A stretch of DNA of 20,037 nucleotides from an uncultured Thermoproteales archaeon (GTDB lineage: Archaea > Thermoproteota > Thermoprotei > Thermoproteales > Thermoproteaceae). Position numbers and translations under genes: made by a program. Numbering within the stretch: the first letter of the stretch is position 1; every line of letters begins with the position of its first letter. Of the stretch, positions 6,631 through 13,285 are shown piece after piece. The notes under the pieces are model-generated. The model saw nothing but the letters and a program-made list of their open reading frames with translations. It was not told the origin of the DNA and did no database searches. The stretch is taken from contig CAMLLK010000001.1 in NCBI GenBank assembly GCA_946480885.1, positions 1-20,037 on the forward strand. The letters are read 5' to 3'.

Positions 6631-8289
6631 GTGCCTCTACATTTCGATGTTGCGTTGCTCCACGCGCCAAGCGTCTATGATTTTAGAAATTTGAGGCGTG
6701 TCCACTACGGGCCTATAAGCGATGTAATACCGTCGAGACCCGTGTTCGACATGTATCCCGTGGGCTTTATCTACATTGTCTCTTACCTAGAGAAGAGGGG
6801 GGTGAAAACCGGCATTTTCAACGTAGCGGCGAGGATGCTCAACGAGCCCCGATTAGACGTCTCCAAGCTTCTCAAAGGCATAAAGGCCACCCTATACGCA
6901 GTGGATATCCACTGGCTCGTACACGCCCACGGCGCCGTGGAGGTGGCTAAGCTGGTGAAGGAGATACACGGCGCGCCTGTGGCAGTCGGCGGGTTCTCAG
7001 CCACATACTACTGGCGGGAGATACTGGAGAAATACCCCTTCATCGATTTTGTGGTTCTAGGCGACACAACGGAGCCAGTGATATACCAACTGCTTCACGC
7101 CGTGGAGAGGGGTGACCGGGGGAAGCTCTACGAAATCCCCAACCTGGCGTTTAGAGACGGGGATAAACTAGTCAACACGGGTATTAGGTATATCCCCCAG
7201 GAGTTGGACGACTTGAAGCCAGACTACACAGCAGTAGCCCGGGCAATGATCAGAAGCGGTATTAGGAACTCGCTACCCTGGAGTACCTTTTTCAAACACC
7301 CAATAGCCGCCGTTATCTCGTACAAGGGGTGCCCACTCAACTGCCTAGCCTGCGGGGGAAGCAACTACACTTACAGCGCAGTTTTCGGCAGAAGAGGACT
7401 GGGCCGGAAGAGCCCTGAAACCCTAGTGGAGGAGTTTAGGGAGATAACTGAGCGGCTTAAAATCCCCGTGTTCTTTGTCGGCGATCTGCAGTACCTCGGG
7501 AGGAGATACTTGGAGGAGTTTGCAGAATTGCTGAGGCGGAAGAAACCCAGCGTAGAGCTCATATTCGAGTTCTTCACACCGCCGCCGCGGGAGGTGCTCA
7601 GCCTATATAGAAGGGCAGGGGACATGGTGTACCTCCAGATATCCCCCGAGTCCCACGACGAGGATATTAGAAAACACTACGGGAGGCCCTACGACAACTC
7701 CAGCCTCTTGGAATTTATAAAAAATGCCGCAGAGCTCCGTTTTGAGCGGGTTGATCTCTACTTCATGGTGGGCCTGCCCATGCAAACCCCCGAAAATGTG
7801 AAGGGGCTTGGCGACTTCTTCCTAGAGCTGGCGAAGCGCGGCGGCGGAGCCCTCAACGCCTTTGTAGCTCCCCTCGCCCCCTTTGTAGATCCCGGGAGTC
7901 CTGCCTTCCACAACCCCTCGAAATACGGCTACGTTATACTAGCCAGGAGCTTTGAGGAGCACAGAAGGCTCCTCCTCGCCGAGAGGTGGTACATGATGCT
8001 GAACTACGAGACGACAACCATGACGAGGAGCCAAATTGCCGAGGCGACATACAACGCGGTGGAGAGCTTGGCCAGGGCTAAATACATTGCGGGGATTATA
8101 GACGACGAATACCTCGGCGCCGTCTTAGAAACTGTCAAAAACGCGAGAAGCGGCGCGCCGCCCGTGGGACTAAACTCTAAAGAAACAGTTAGAGAAGAGG
8201 AGTTGTATCCAAAAAAGTTCTGGATCTCGTACCTAACCCCCCGCTCTGTCGCCGAGATAATAAGGTATTCGCTAGGGAGGCTCGCATAG
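6631..8289 (+). CDS. B12-binding domain/radical SAM protein
   Basis: This 552-aa enzyme has an N-terminal cobalamin-binding-like Rossmann domain (about 1-190; DVALLHAPSVYDFRN start, strand-helix pattern, VDIHWLVHAHG near 92) followed by a radical SAM barrel. The 4Fe-4S cluster cysteines are C234, C238 and C241 in KGCPLNCLACGGS, a canonical C-x3-C-x2-C. Later strand signatures follow, including LQISPESHDEDIRKHYGRPY. Enzymes with this layout cleave S-adenosylmethionine, and many methylate unreactive carbons or drive ring rearrangements. The substrate here is unknown. The start is GTG 6631, in phase with the TATA box; an ATG two bases upstream is out of frame. It stands alone between divergent and downstream promoters, so neighbours do not reveal the pathway. 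It may belong to the uncharacterised archaeal group typified by Thermoplasma Ta0216, which is a memory-based guess. Confidence 0.88.
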   Translation: MPLHFDVALLHAPSVYDFRNLRRVHYGPISDVIPSRPVFDMYPVGFIYIVSYLEKRGVKTGIFNVAARMLNEPRLDVSKLLKGIKATLYAVDIHWLVHAHGAVEVAKLVKEIHGAPVAVGGFSATYYWREILEKYPFIDFVVLGDTTEPVIYQLLHAVERGDRGKLYEIPNLAFRDGDKLVNTGIRYIPQELDDLKPDYTAVARAMIRSGIRNSLPWSTFFKHPIAAVISYKGCPLNCLACGGSNYTYSAVFGRRGLGRKSPETLVEEFREITERLKIPVFFVGDLQYLGRRYLEEFAELLRRKKPSVELIFEFFTPPPREVLSLYRRAGDMVYLQISPESHDEDIRKHYGRPYDNSSLLEFIKNAAELRFERVDLYFMVGLPMQTPENVKGLGDFFLELAKRGGGALNAFVAPLAPFVDPGSPAFHNPSKYGYVILARSFEEHRRLLLAERWYMMLNYETTTMTRSQIAEATYNAVESLARAKYIAGIIDDEYLGAVLETVKNARSGAPPVGLNSKETVREEELYPKKFWISYLTPRSVAEIIRYSLGRLA

Positions 8290-8342
8290 CGTGTTCTTTA
8301 CTTTCAGCGTACTCTCTCCCCTATACTTAATAATAGCAGTGC

Positions 8343-8351
8343 TAATATATA
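8343..8351 (+). promoter_or_regulatory. TATA box of the polymerase operon
   Basis: TAATATATA is centred about 24 bp before the GTG at 8371. The gap 8290-8370 otherwise holds only T-rich stretches that may end the radical SAM transcript. Confidence 0.55.
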
Positions 8352-8370
8352 TTATTGAAAATAACATCAT

Positions 8371-10031
8371 GTGTTCGTAATTGGGGCCAGGCCGCCTATA
8401 AGGGCGGAGCGCGTCGATTTAATCCCACTGGTCAGGAGGGGCCTTACCTATGTTGAGTCCAGCGACGCCGTGTGGCGAGTGTGCGAGCCGGCCGAGCGCT
8501 GGGAGCAACTCAGAGCTAAGCTTGTGGCCAAGGGGTATAGAGTATCTCAGTCTTATATTCCGCCGTCTGTGCGGCGGTACCTCCACGGGGAGAGAAAAGT
8601 GGAGCTGGGCGGAGGAGTGGCGGCTGTGTATGTAAAAGACGGCGTGTTTAAGTGGCGCCTGGGGGATGAATACGGCGTCGGCTGTCCGCCGGCTAAATAC
8701 GTGGCGTACTGGGGGCAGAGGCCTAATTGTAATGGCGTAGTTATAGACTTGAAGAAGATTTATAAAAGGGGGTTCTGGTCGGCGGTCGCTGAGAGGTTCG
8801 GCGACCAGTGGCTCCTCAAGGCGCTGAGGGGGGAGCCAGACGACGTGTTAAACGCCCTCTACCTCCTCGCCGTGGAGGCCGCGCGCTTCCTTGAAGCTCT
8901 GGCCCTGGCGACCGGCGTGGGGGTGGACGCGGTGCTGGACGTGTTTGAGAACAACTCAGTGGCGGCGCTGGCCGAGGCCGTGTTTCACCGCGAGGCTGAG
9001 AGGAGGGGCTATGTAATTGAGGACTCTAGGCGCCACTTCGACATGCCTTATTTCGACATGGCGAGGGGCAGGGCGCCTGGGGTGTACAAACGCGTGGCCG
9101 AGCTGGACTTCAAATCGCTGTTCCCATCGCTAGTCGTGAAACACGGGGTGGACCCCACGACTGCAAGGCCCTGTTCCAACGGGCTTAGGGCAGGGGGCCT
9201 CGGCAGGTATTGTTTCGACGGGGGCCCTGTTGCCGACGTTATCCACAAGTGGCTAGACCAGAGGCTTAGCACGGGGGATAAGGCCGTTTCAGACGCACTT
9301 AAGTGGCTTATGAACGCGGGGATAGGAGCGTGGGGGAAGGCCGGCTGGGGGATGATATGCGAGCCGTGTTTACTGGCTGTGAGAACTGAGGCGGCCCGTC
9401 TGTTCGACGAGGCGTGGAGGCTGTTCTCTCCTATATACGGCGATACTGATTCTATATACGTTGAGGAGGACAAGGCAGGCGGCGTGTTGAGCTGGGGGGC
9501 CTCCCTAGGGGGCTTAGGCTGGAGCTGAGGGGGGTTTGGGACGTTTTTATACTGGCGCCTGCCAGGCGCGGGGGCGTCGCCGAGAAGAACTACGTCAAGG
9601 CGGGTGGCGGCGGGCTTGAGGTGAAGGGAGGCCTTCTGAGACCTCACGACGTGCCTCTGGCAGTGCGGCTTAGATACGGCGACGTGATCCGTGTGGTGGC
9701 TGAGGGCGGGGATCCCGTCGAGGCGGCGGTGGGGATTTTGCAAAACGCGCCGCCGGAGCAATTGTTCATTTACAGAGCTGTGTGGAGGGAGAGGCTGGCG
9801 GAGATAAACAAGCCGTCTCTGTTCCACACAGCGGCGCGTTACGTCGCGGAGAGGTGTAGTTGCGATCCCGTTGACGTTTTCTACCTGCCGGGCGACGGCG
9901 TTGTTTACACGCCCTGGGTTGCCGTGGACAAAAGGCTTAGGGCCAGGCCCGCCGACGTCGAGGAAGTGAGACGCGCCGCGGCGGAGTACGTAAGGAGGCT
10001 TTGGAAGTTACGCGCCTTAAGGCTTATATGA
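8371..10031 (+). pseudogene. Compact family B DNA polymerase, split by a one-base frameshift
   Basis: The first frame runs from GTG 8371 to TGA 9526-9528, and the second runs on to TGA 10029-10031. Restoring one G in the run at 9508-9512 joins them in phase as SLGGLRLELRGVWDVF, giving about 553 aa. All polymerase motifs lie in the first part: motif A ELDFKSLFPSL with D246, motif B KWLMNAGIGAWGK from K311, and motif C YGDTDS with D358 and D360. The thumb-like part (EKNYVKAGGGG, LEVKGG) lies in the second. The N-terminal 245 residues are too short for a proofreading exonuclease and show no DxE motif. The size resembles archaeal PolB2/Dpo2, a group often catalytically damaged, but here the active-site acids are intact. 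The stop removes the thumb, so the gene is inactive as read unless ribosomes shift frame or the G count varies. It is coupled to the next gene by ATGA. Confidence 0.85.
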
Positions 10032-10507
10032 CTTCCCACGGTTTTGTAAACGCCGGGGATTTACTAAAAGTGGCAGAAATGGCGAGAGGGCACGGCGGCT
10101 GGGTTAGCTTTGAGCTCCTTTACAAAAAATGGGGGGATTACGCCTTTGCGATTTTAGAGGCGGCGCAGTTGCTAGGGGTTTTAAAATGGGCGAGGGAAGA
10201 CGGCGCTGGCAAGACCCGCGTGGCGTACGCCCTGGGCAAGAGGGGGGCTGTTTTACTAAACCTCTTGGTAGATCCCTGCCCAATTGACGCATATATCCTC
10301 AGGGGCGTGTTGAGGCTAGACACGCCTCTAGGCCCCCTCTCCGTCGCGCCGGAGCCCGGTTACATGCTCTCCGTTGCGTACAAACTGGCCGAGATCTGCG
10401 GCGGAGATCCCCGCTCCTTATATCTCAAGCTAAAGCTGGCTGTTTACAAGGCAGTTAAGAGGGCTAACGGCCTCGAGAAGTGGCTAGTGCCCCAGCTCCG
10501 ACGCTAG
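10028..10507 (+). CDS. Small winged-helix protein coupled to the polymerase
   Basis: I chose ATG 10028 (159 aa) because it overlaps the polymerase stop as ATGA, a usual sign of coupled translation. An in-frame TTG at 10001 would add nine residues but overlap the polymerase by 31 bp. Residues of about 10-75 read like a winged helix: helices in LLKVAEMARGHGGWVSFELL and DYAFAILEAAQLLGVLKWAR, followed by a basic wing (GAGKTRVAYALGKRG). The C-terminal half is helical and basic (LYLKLKLAVYKAVKRANGL). There is no membrane segment. The coupling suggests a DNA-binding accessory or regulator of the polymerase, which is inference from position. The specific family is not recognised. Its last 24 bp overlap the end of the PaREP1 pseudogene on the other strand. 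Confidence 0.72.
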   Translation: MTSHGFVNAGDLLKVAEMARGHGGWVSFELLYKKWGDYAFAILEAAQLLGVLKWAREDGAGKTRVAYALGKRGAVLLNLLVDPCPIDAYILRGVLRLDTPLGPLSVAPEPGYMLSVAYKLAEICGGDPRSLYLKLKLAVYKAVKRANGLEKWLVPQLRR

Positions 10508-10970
10508 TTTCAACACGGCGTCGGCAAGCCTCTTCATGTCGCTTTCCACAAACTCTAACGCGGGATATCTGCTGAACTCCACTTCTGTCAAGGCCATTGT
10601 ACTGAAATTCGTTTATAGCCACGTTGGTCAAGTCGGCGAGTTTAACTCTTGCAACGTCTTATAACGCCTTGGCTACTGCCAGCATATAGCCTGTGGGCGT
10701 GAAGGCAATTATAAAAATCGGCTGGGCCAACCCTCTTGTCCTCTCTAGTCGCCTTAACTCCCTTAAAACTCTCGGCTATGACGTGGCCGTAATCCACGGC
10801 GATGGCCGCCAGCAAGGCTCTCCACGCCTGAAACGCCCTGCCGGCGGCGTTTCTGTAAAGCCCCTGTTCTAAAAACTTAAGCGCAAGCTCCGCCTCATAC
10901 CTGGCCTCCAACAGCCTCCCCTCTTATAACCCGCCGGATCTCTCCAAGGCTTTAAAAGCTCTAACACCAC
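10484..10970 (-). pseudogene. Decayed PaREP1-family gene
   Basis: Pieces in different minus-strand frames line up as one PaREP1 protein, a multicopy family named from P. aerophilum repeats. In order they are: LELLKPWRDPAGYKRG (to about 10920); after a shift at a G-run, LLEARYEAELALKFLEQGLY and NAAGRAFQAWRALLAAIAV; after a second shift near 10735, LAQPIFIIAFTPTGYMLAVA with an in-frame TAA, then VARVKLADLTNVAINEFQYN; after a third shift near 10585, FSRYPALEFVESDMKRLADA and a TAG stop at 10484-10486. Three frameshifts and a stop leave no functional product. The longest open piece (10642-10911, from TTG) is only 89 codons. PaREP1 function is unknown. The copy's end overlaps the winged-helix gene, so it may have been inserted or duplicated here. 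Confidence 0.75.
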
Positions 10971-10983
10971 AAGCCCCGTGCCT

Positions 10984-12282
10984 CTAAGTTTTGCAGAGAG
11001 ACGTCTCGAAGATATCGCCTAAGTCGAGGAGCCATTTGGGCTTTTCCCCCAAGGCCCTCCGCGCCACTACGTAATAATTGCCCTCTCTGTACCCGCTCTT
11101 CTTTTTCAAAGTTCTCAACGCCCTCTCGGCGTCGTCTACAGTTAAGTCAGCCCACTTTATTTCAAACGCTGCGAATTCCCCGTCTCCGAGGCAGGCCAGG
11201 TCTATTTCCACATCTCCCTCCCAATATCTGCCGCAGATTCCCGCGGCCCTTACGAGCCCCCGCTCCGAGAGCCTTGGGAGGGCTCTGCGCACGATCTCCT
11301 CATAGGCTCCCTGCATGTACCTGTCTATATCTATATTAACAAAGCCGCCCAGCTCCACGAGCTCTCTGTTTCTGTACACTGCCCTTATCCAAAACCGTAT
11401 ATACAAGTCGGAAATTAAGTAAATCGGCCTTGCCCTCCCCCACAACGGCGCCTCCCTCCTGACTACCTCCAGCCGCTCTAAAACAGACAGATATTTGGCC
11501 AGAGTCTGCGCCGGTATGTGCGCCCTCTGGGCGATTTCGGAGTAAGTAGTTGCGCCCTCGTCAATTGCCCTAACGATATTTAAATAGACGTGGGGCTCCC
11601 GTACTTCAAAACGGAGTAGGTTCTCCGCCTCTTCATAAAGGGGGCCCCATTTGGAAAACAGCCTCTCGAGATTACGCTTCAGCGGCGCCTTGGGGTCGAA
11701 GAGCGAAAGGTAGTGGGGTATGCCGTTTGTCACTGCGTACGCCACGGCGAGATCCTCGGCGCAGTAGGGGAGCAAGTCTTTTACTACGTACGGGGGGAAC
11801 GGCCCCAGCCTTAACTGCGCAGTCCTCCTGCCGAAGAGCCCCCCGCCGTAAGAAAGGCTCTTCTCTACTAAAGAGGCTGTGGAGGAGAGAAGTATTAAAA
11901 ACAGCGGACTTCTCGCAGACACAACATCCCACAGCTGTTGTAAACTGGCCAGTACTCCCGGCTCCTCCTCAACCCAGTAGGTGAACTCGTCAACGGCGAG
12001 TACGAATTTGCCGGCCTCCGCCAGAGCCTCAGCCACCGAGTCCCAGTCAGCCTTCACATATTTACTCAACGCCTTTGATAGGGCCTCCGCCAGCCTCTCC
12101 AGCTCCACCTCAAGGGGCTGACGCAGGGCGTGAAAATAAACGCCCCTCTTCCCCTCTAGAAACCGCCTCACAAGCCAAGTCTTGCCCACCCTCCTCCTCC
12201 CGTATATAACCACGAGATGGGCGCGCTCTTCTCTGTACAACTCCTCTAGAAACCCCAGCTCTCTTTCCCTGTCAATAAACAT
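10984..12282 (-). CDS. Archaeal ATPase (ATPase_2) with C-terminal DUF234 domain
   Basis: This 432-aa member of the archaeal STAND/AAA-like ATPase_2 family belongs to a family abundant in hyperthermophiles and often tied to mobile elements or defence; the biological role is unsettled. Seen: Walker A YGRRRVGKTWL (GRRRVGKT 28-35), Walker B FVLAVDEF with D98 and E99, a sensor-like LILLSSTAS (128-137), and the family GLFGRRTAQLRLGPF block (148-162). A winged helix follows at about 235-285 (TTYSEIAQRAHIPAQTLAKY). The C-terminal DUF234 part carries a PD-(D/E)XK-like pattern, EIDL (D361) then FEIKW (E374, K376), so a nuclease activity is conceivable. ATG 12280-12282 has a TATA box 24 bp upstream. It is transcribed alone, followed by the PaREP1 remnant, and is divergent from the tRNA. 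Confidence 0.9.
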   Translation of the reverse strand: MFIDRERELGFLEELYREERAHLVVIYGRRRVGKTWLVRRFLEGKRGVYFHALRQPLEVELERLAEALSKALSKYVKADWDSVAEALAEAGKFVLAVDEFTYWVEEEPGVLASLQQLWDVVSARSPLFLILLSSTASLVEKSLSYGGGLFGRRTAQLRLGPFPPYVVKDLLPYCAEDLAVAYAVTNGIPHYLSLFDPKAPLKRNLERLFSKWGPLYEEAENLLRFEVREPHVYLNIVRAIDEGATTYSEIAQRAHIPAQTLAKYLSVLERLEVVRREAPLWGRARPIYLISDLYIRFWIRAVYRNRELVELGGFVNIDIDRYMQGAYEEIVRRALPRLSERGLVRAAGICGRYWEGDVEIDLACLGDGEFAAFEIKWADLTVDDAERALRTLKKKSGYREGNYYVVARRALGEKPKWLLDLGDIFETSLCKT

Positions 12283-12300
12283 AGAAGAAAAAAATCAGAA

Positions 12301-12310
12301 AGATAAAAAT
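12301..12310 (-). promoter_or_regulatory. TATA box of the ATPase gene
   Basis: ATTTTTATCT on the minus strand is centred 24 bp before the ATG, inside an unusually A/T-rich 50-bp patch (12283-12332). Confidence 0.55.
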
Positions 12311-12386
12311 CTTCAAGAAAAAAATCTTGCATAATTCGATGAGCAAAAGGCTCTTACGGGCGCCAAAAGCCAATGCGGGAGAAAAG

Positions 12387-12393
12387 TTAAAAA
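12387..12393 (+). promoter_or_regulatory. TATA box of the tRNA gene
   Basis: TTAAAAA is centred 25 bp before the first tRNA base, the archaeal spacing. It is preceded by GAAAAG, a plausible BRE. Confidence 0.6.
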
Positions 12394-12414
12394 GCCGTGA
12401 AGTTCTAATAACCA

Positions 12415-12508
12415 GGGCCCGTAGCTTAGCCAGGTAGAGCGCCCTGGGGCCCAGCCCCGCGCAAGGCTCATAACCGGGCGGTCCCGGGTTCAAATCCCAG
12501 CGGGCCCA
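12415..12508 (+). tRNA. tRNA with anticodon CAT, intron-containing (probably Ile2, possibly elongator Met)
   Basis: After removing a 20-nt intron (12445-12464) the mature tRNA is 74 nt. Acceptor GGGCCCG pairs with CGGGCCC and A73 follows. The D stem is GCTT/GAGC. The anticodon stem CCCGG/CCGGG carries loop CTCATAA with anticodon CAT at 12469-12471. The T arm is CCGGG, TTCAAAT, CCCAG with one C-A mismatch at pair 50-64. No CCA is encoded. The anticodon stem lacks the initiator's GGG/CCC end, so it is not initiator Met. The GGGCC...GGCCCA acceptor resembles archaeal tRNA-Ile2, whose CAT wobble base is modified to read AUA. Elongator Met remains possible. Confidence 0.92.
12445..12464 (+). other. 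tRNA intron in the anticodon stem (between positions 29 and 30)
   Basis: Twenty bases beginning TGGGG and ending GCGCAA interrupt the 5' strand of the anticodon stem after CCC. Only this boundary restores the CCCGG/CCGGG stem. GGGGC (12446-12450) and GCCCC (12454-12458) form a 5-bp hairpin inside it. The site is non-canonical (the usual one is 37/38). Thermoproteales are known for such introns. I did not work out the bulge-helix-bulge fold. Confidence 0.8.
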
Positions 12509-12509
12509 C

Positions 12510-12515
12510 TTTTTT
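12510..12515 (+). terminator. T-run terminator after the tRNA
   Basis: Six Ts start two bases after the discriminator A73. Such T-runs end archaeal tRNA transcripts. Confidence 0.6.
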
Positions 12516-12577
12516 CGTGAAATTGTACGCGTGAGAGTAGCCCGGCCTCACCAGCGCTTCTTAGCAGCGTTGTGGAA

Positions 12578-12587
12578 ATTTATTTAT
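12578..12587 (+). promoter_or_regulatory. TATA box before the rhomboid pseudogene
   Basis: ATTTATTTAT is centred about 24 bp before a TTG at 12606 that opens the first rhomboid frame. This supports 12606 over the GTG at 12531 as the original start. Confidence 0.4.
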
Positions 12588-12605
12588 CGTGCCAGTCTGT
12601 TAACA

Positions 12606-13285
12606 TTGCCCCCCAAGTGGGATGAGGAAGAGAAGAAGGGGAAATGGACTCACAGCTTTGAGGCAACGTGGCGGGAGTTGCAGGACACCTCTCCCAAGTC
12701 TACTCCATATGTGACGTATGGCTTAATTGCCGCAAACGTCATTATGTTTATCGCCACTTGGGGGCTGTGTTTGATAATCCTTGGACTGTTGGGATTACGG
12801 CGTCGGAATTTGTGGAAAACCCGCTTAACCCCAAGGTAATTCTCTCCATGTTTGCCCACGCCGGGATATTTCATATATTGGGCAATATGCTTTTTCTGTA
12901 TAAATACGGCGATAACGTCGAGGCGGCAATGGGGAGGCTGAGGTACCTCCTCTTTTACTTGGCTTGTTGCTACGTGGCAGTGGCGGCGCAGATGTTGTTC
13001 GCCTCAGCTACGGGCTTGCCGAGACAAATGCTCGCTCCTATGGTAGGGGCGTCGGGGGCTATAAGCGGGGTATTAGGCGCATATATATACCTCTGGCCCG
13101 GATCATCCACTTACAGGTGTTTCTGTATCCGTTATGCGTGTTATTGTAGAAAAATGGCGGCTCGCTATGATATAGCAATATGGGCTGGCTTTCAATTCCT
13201 ATTGCCGTTGCTAGAGCCTTCCGTCGCGGTGTTTGCCCACACGGGGGGTTTAATTGCTGGCGTTGCATTGGCGCCTTTTTCATAG
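12606..13285 (+). pseudogene. Frameshifted rhomboid-family intramembrane protease
   Basis: Rhomboids cut membrane proteins with a Ser-His dyad. The first frame holds the N-terminus and TM1 (TPYVTYGLIAANVIMFIATW). At the five Gs 12760-12764 the reading must lose frame: with one more G it continues as TWGAVFDNPWTVGITASEF. The second frame (open 12668-13285) holds HAGIFHILGNMLFLYKYGDN, the catalytic GASGAISG (Ser codon 13052-13054) and the HTGG helix (His codon 13238-13240). Between about 13095 and 13150 the rhomboid-like reading moves to a third frame (ARIIHLQVFLYPLCVLL, then a TAG) and returns at MAARYDIAIWAGFQFL. At least three frame changes make it a pseudogene as read, although the dyad stays in one open frame. 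The last 94 bp overlap the end of the giant gene on the other strand. Confidence 0.85.

Noticed and set aside
9048..9827. 259-aa minus-strand frame opposite the polymerase
   Set aside because: It spans both polymerase frames, but its product is low-complexity Pro/Ser/Arg-rich antisense of conserved polymerase motifs.
10001..10027. TTG 10001 as start of the winged-helix gene
   Set aside because: It would overlap the polymerase by 31 bp. ATG 10028 forms a clean ATGA overlap.
10642..10911. 89-aa minus-strand frame as an intact small gene
   Set aside because: It is the central piece of the PaREP1 pseudogene, with matching pieces on both sides in other frames.
12490..12508. tRNA 3' end as an integration site for the pilin locus
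   Set aside because: I saw no second copy of the tRNA 3' end in the window and no integrase gene.
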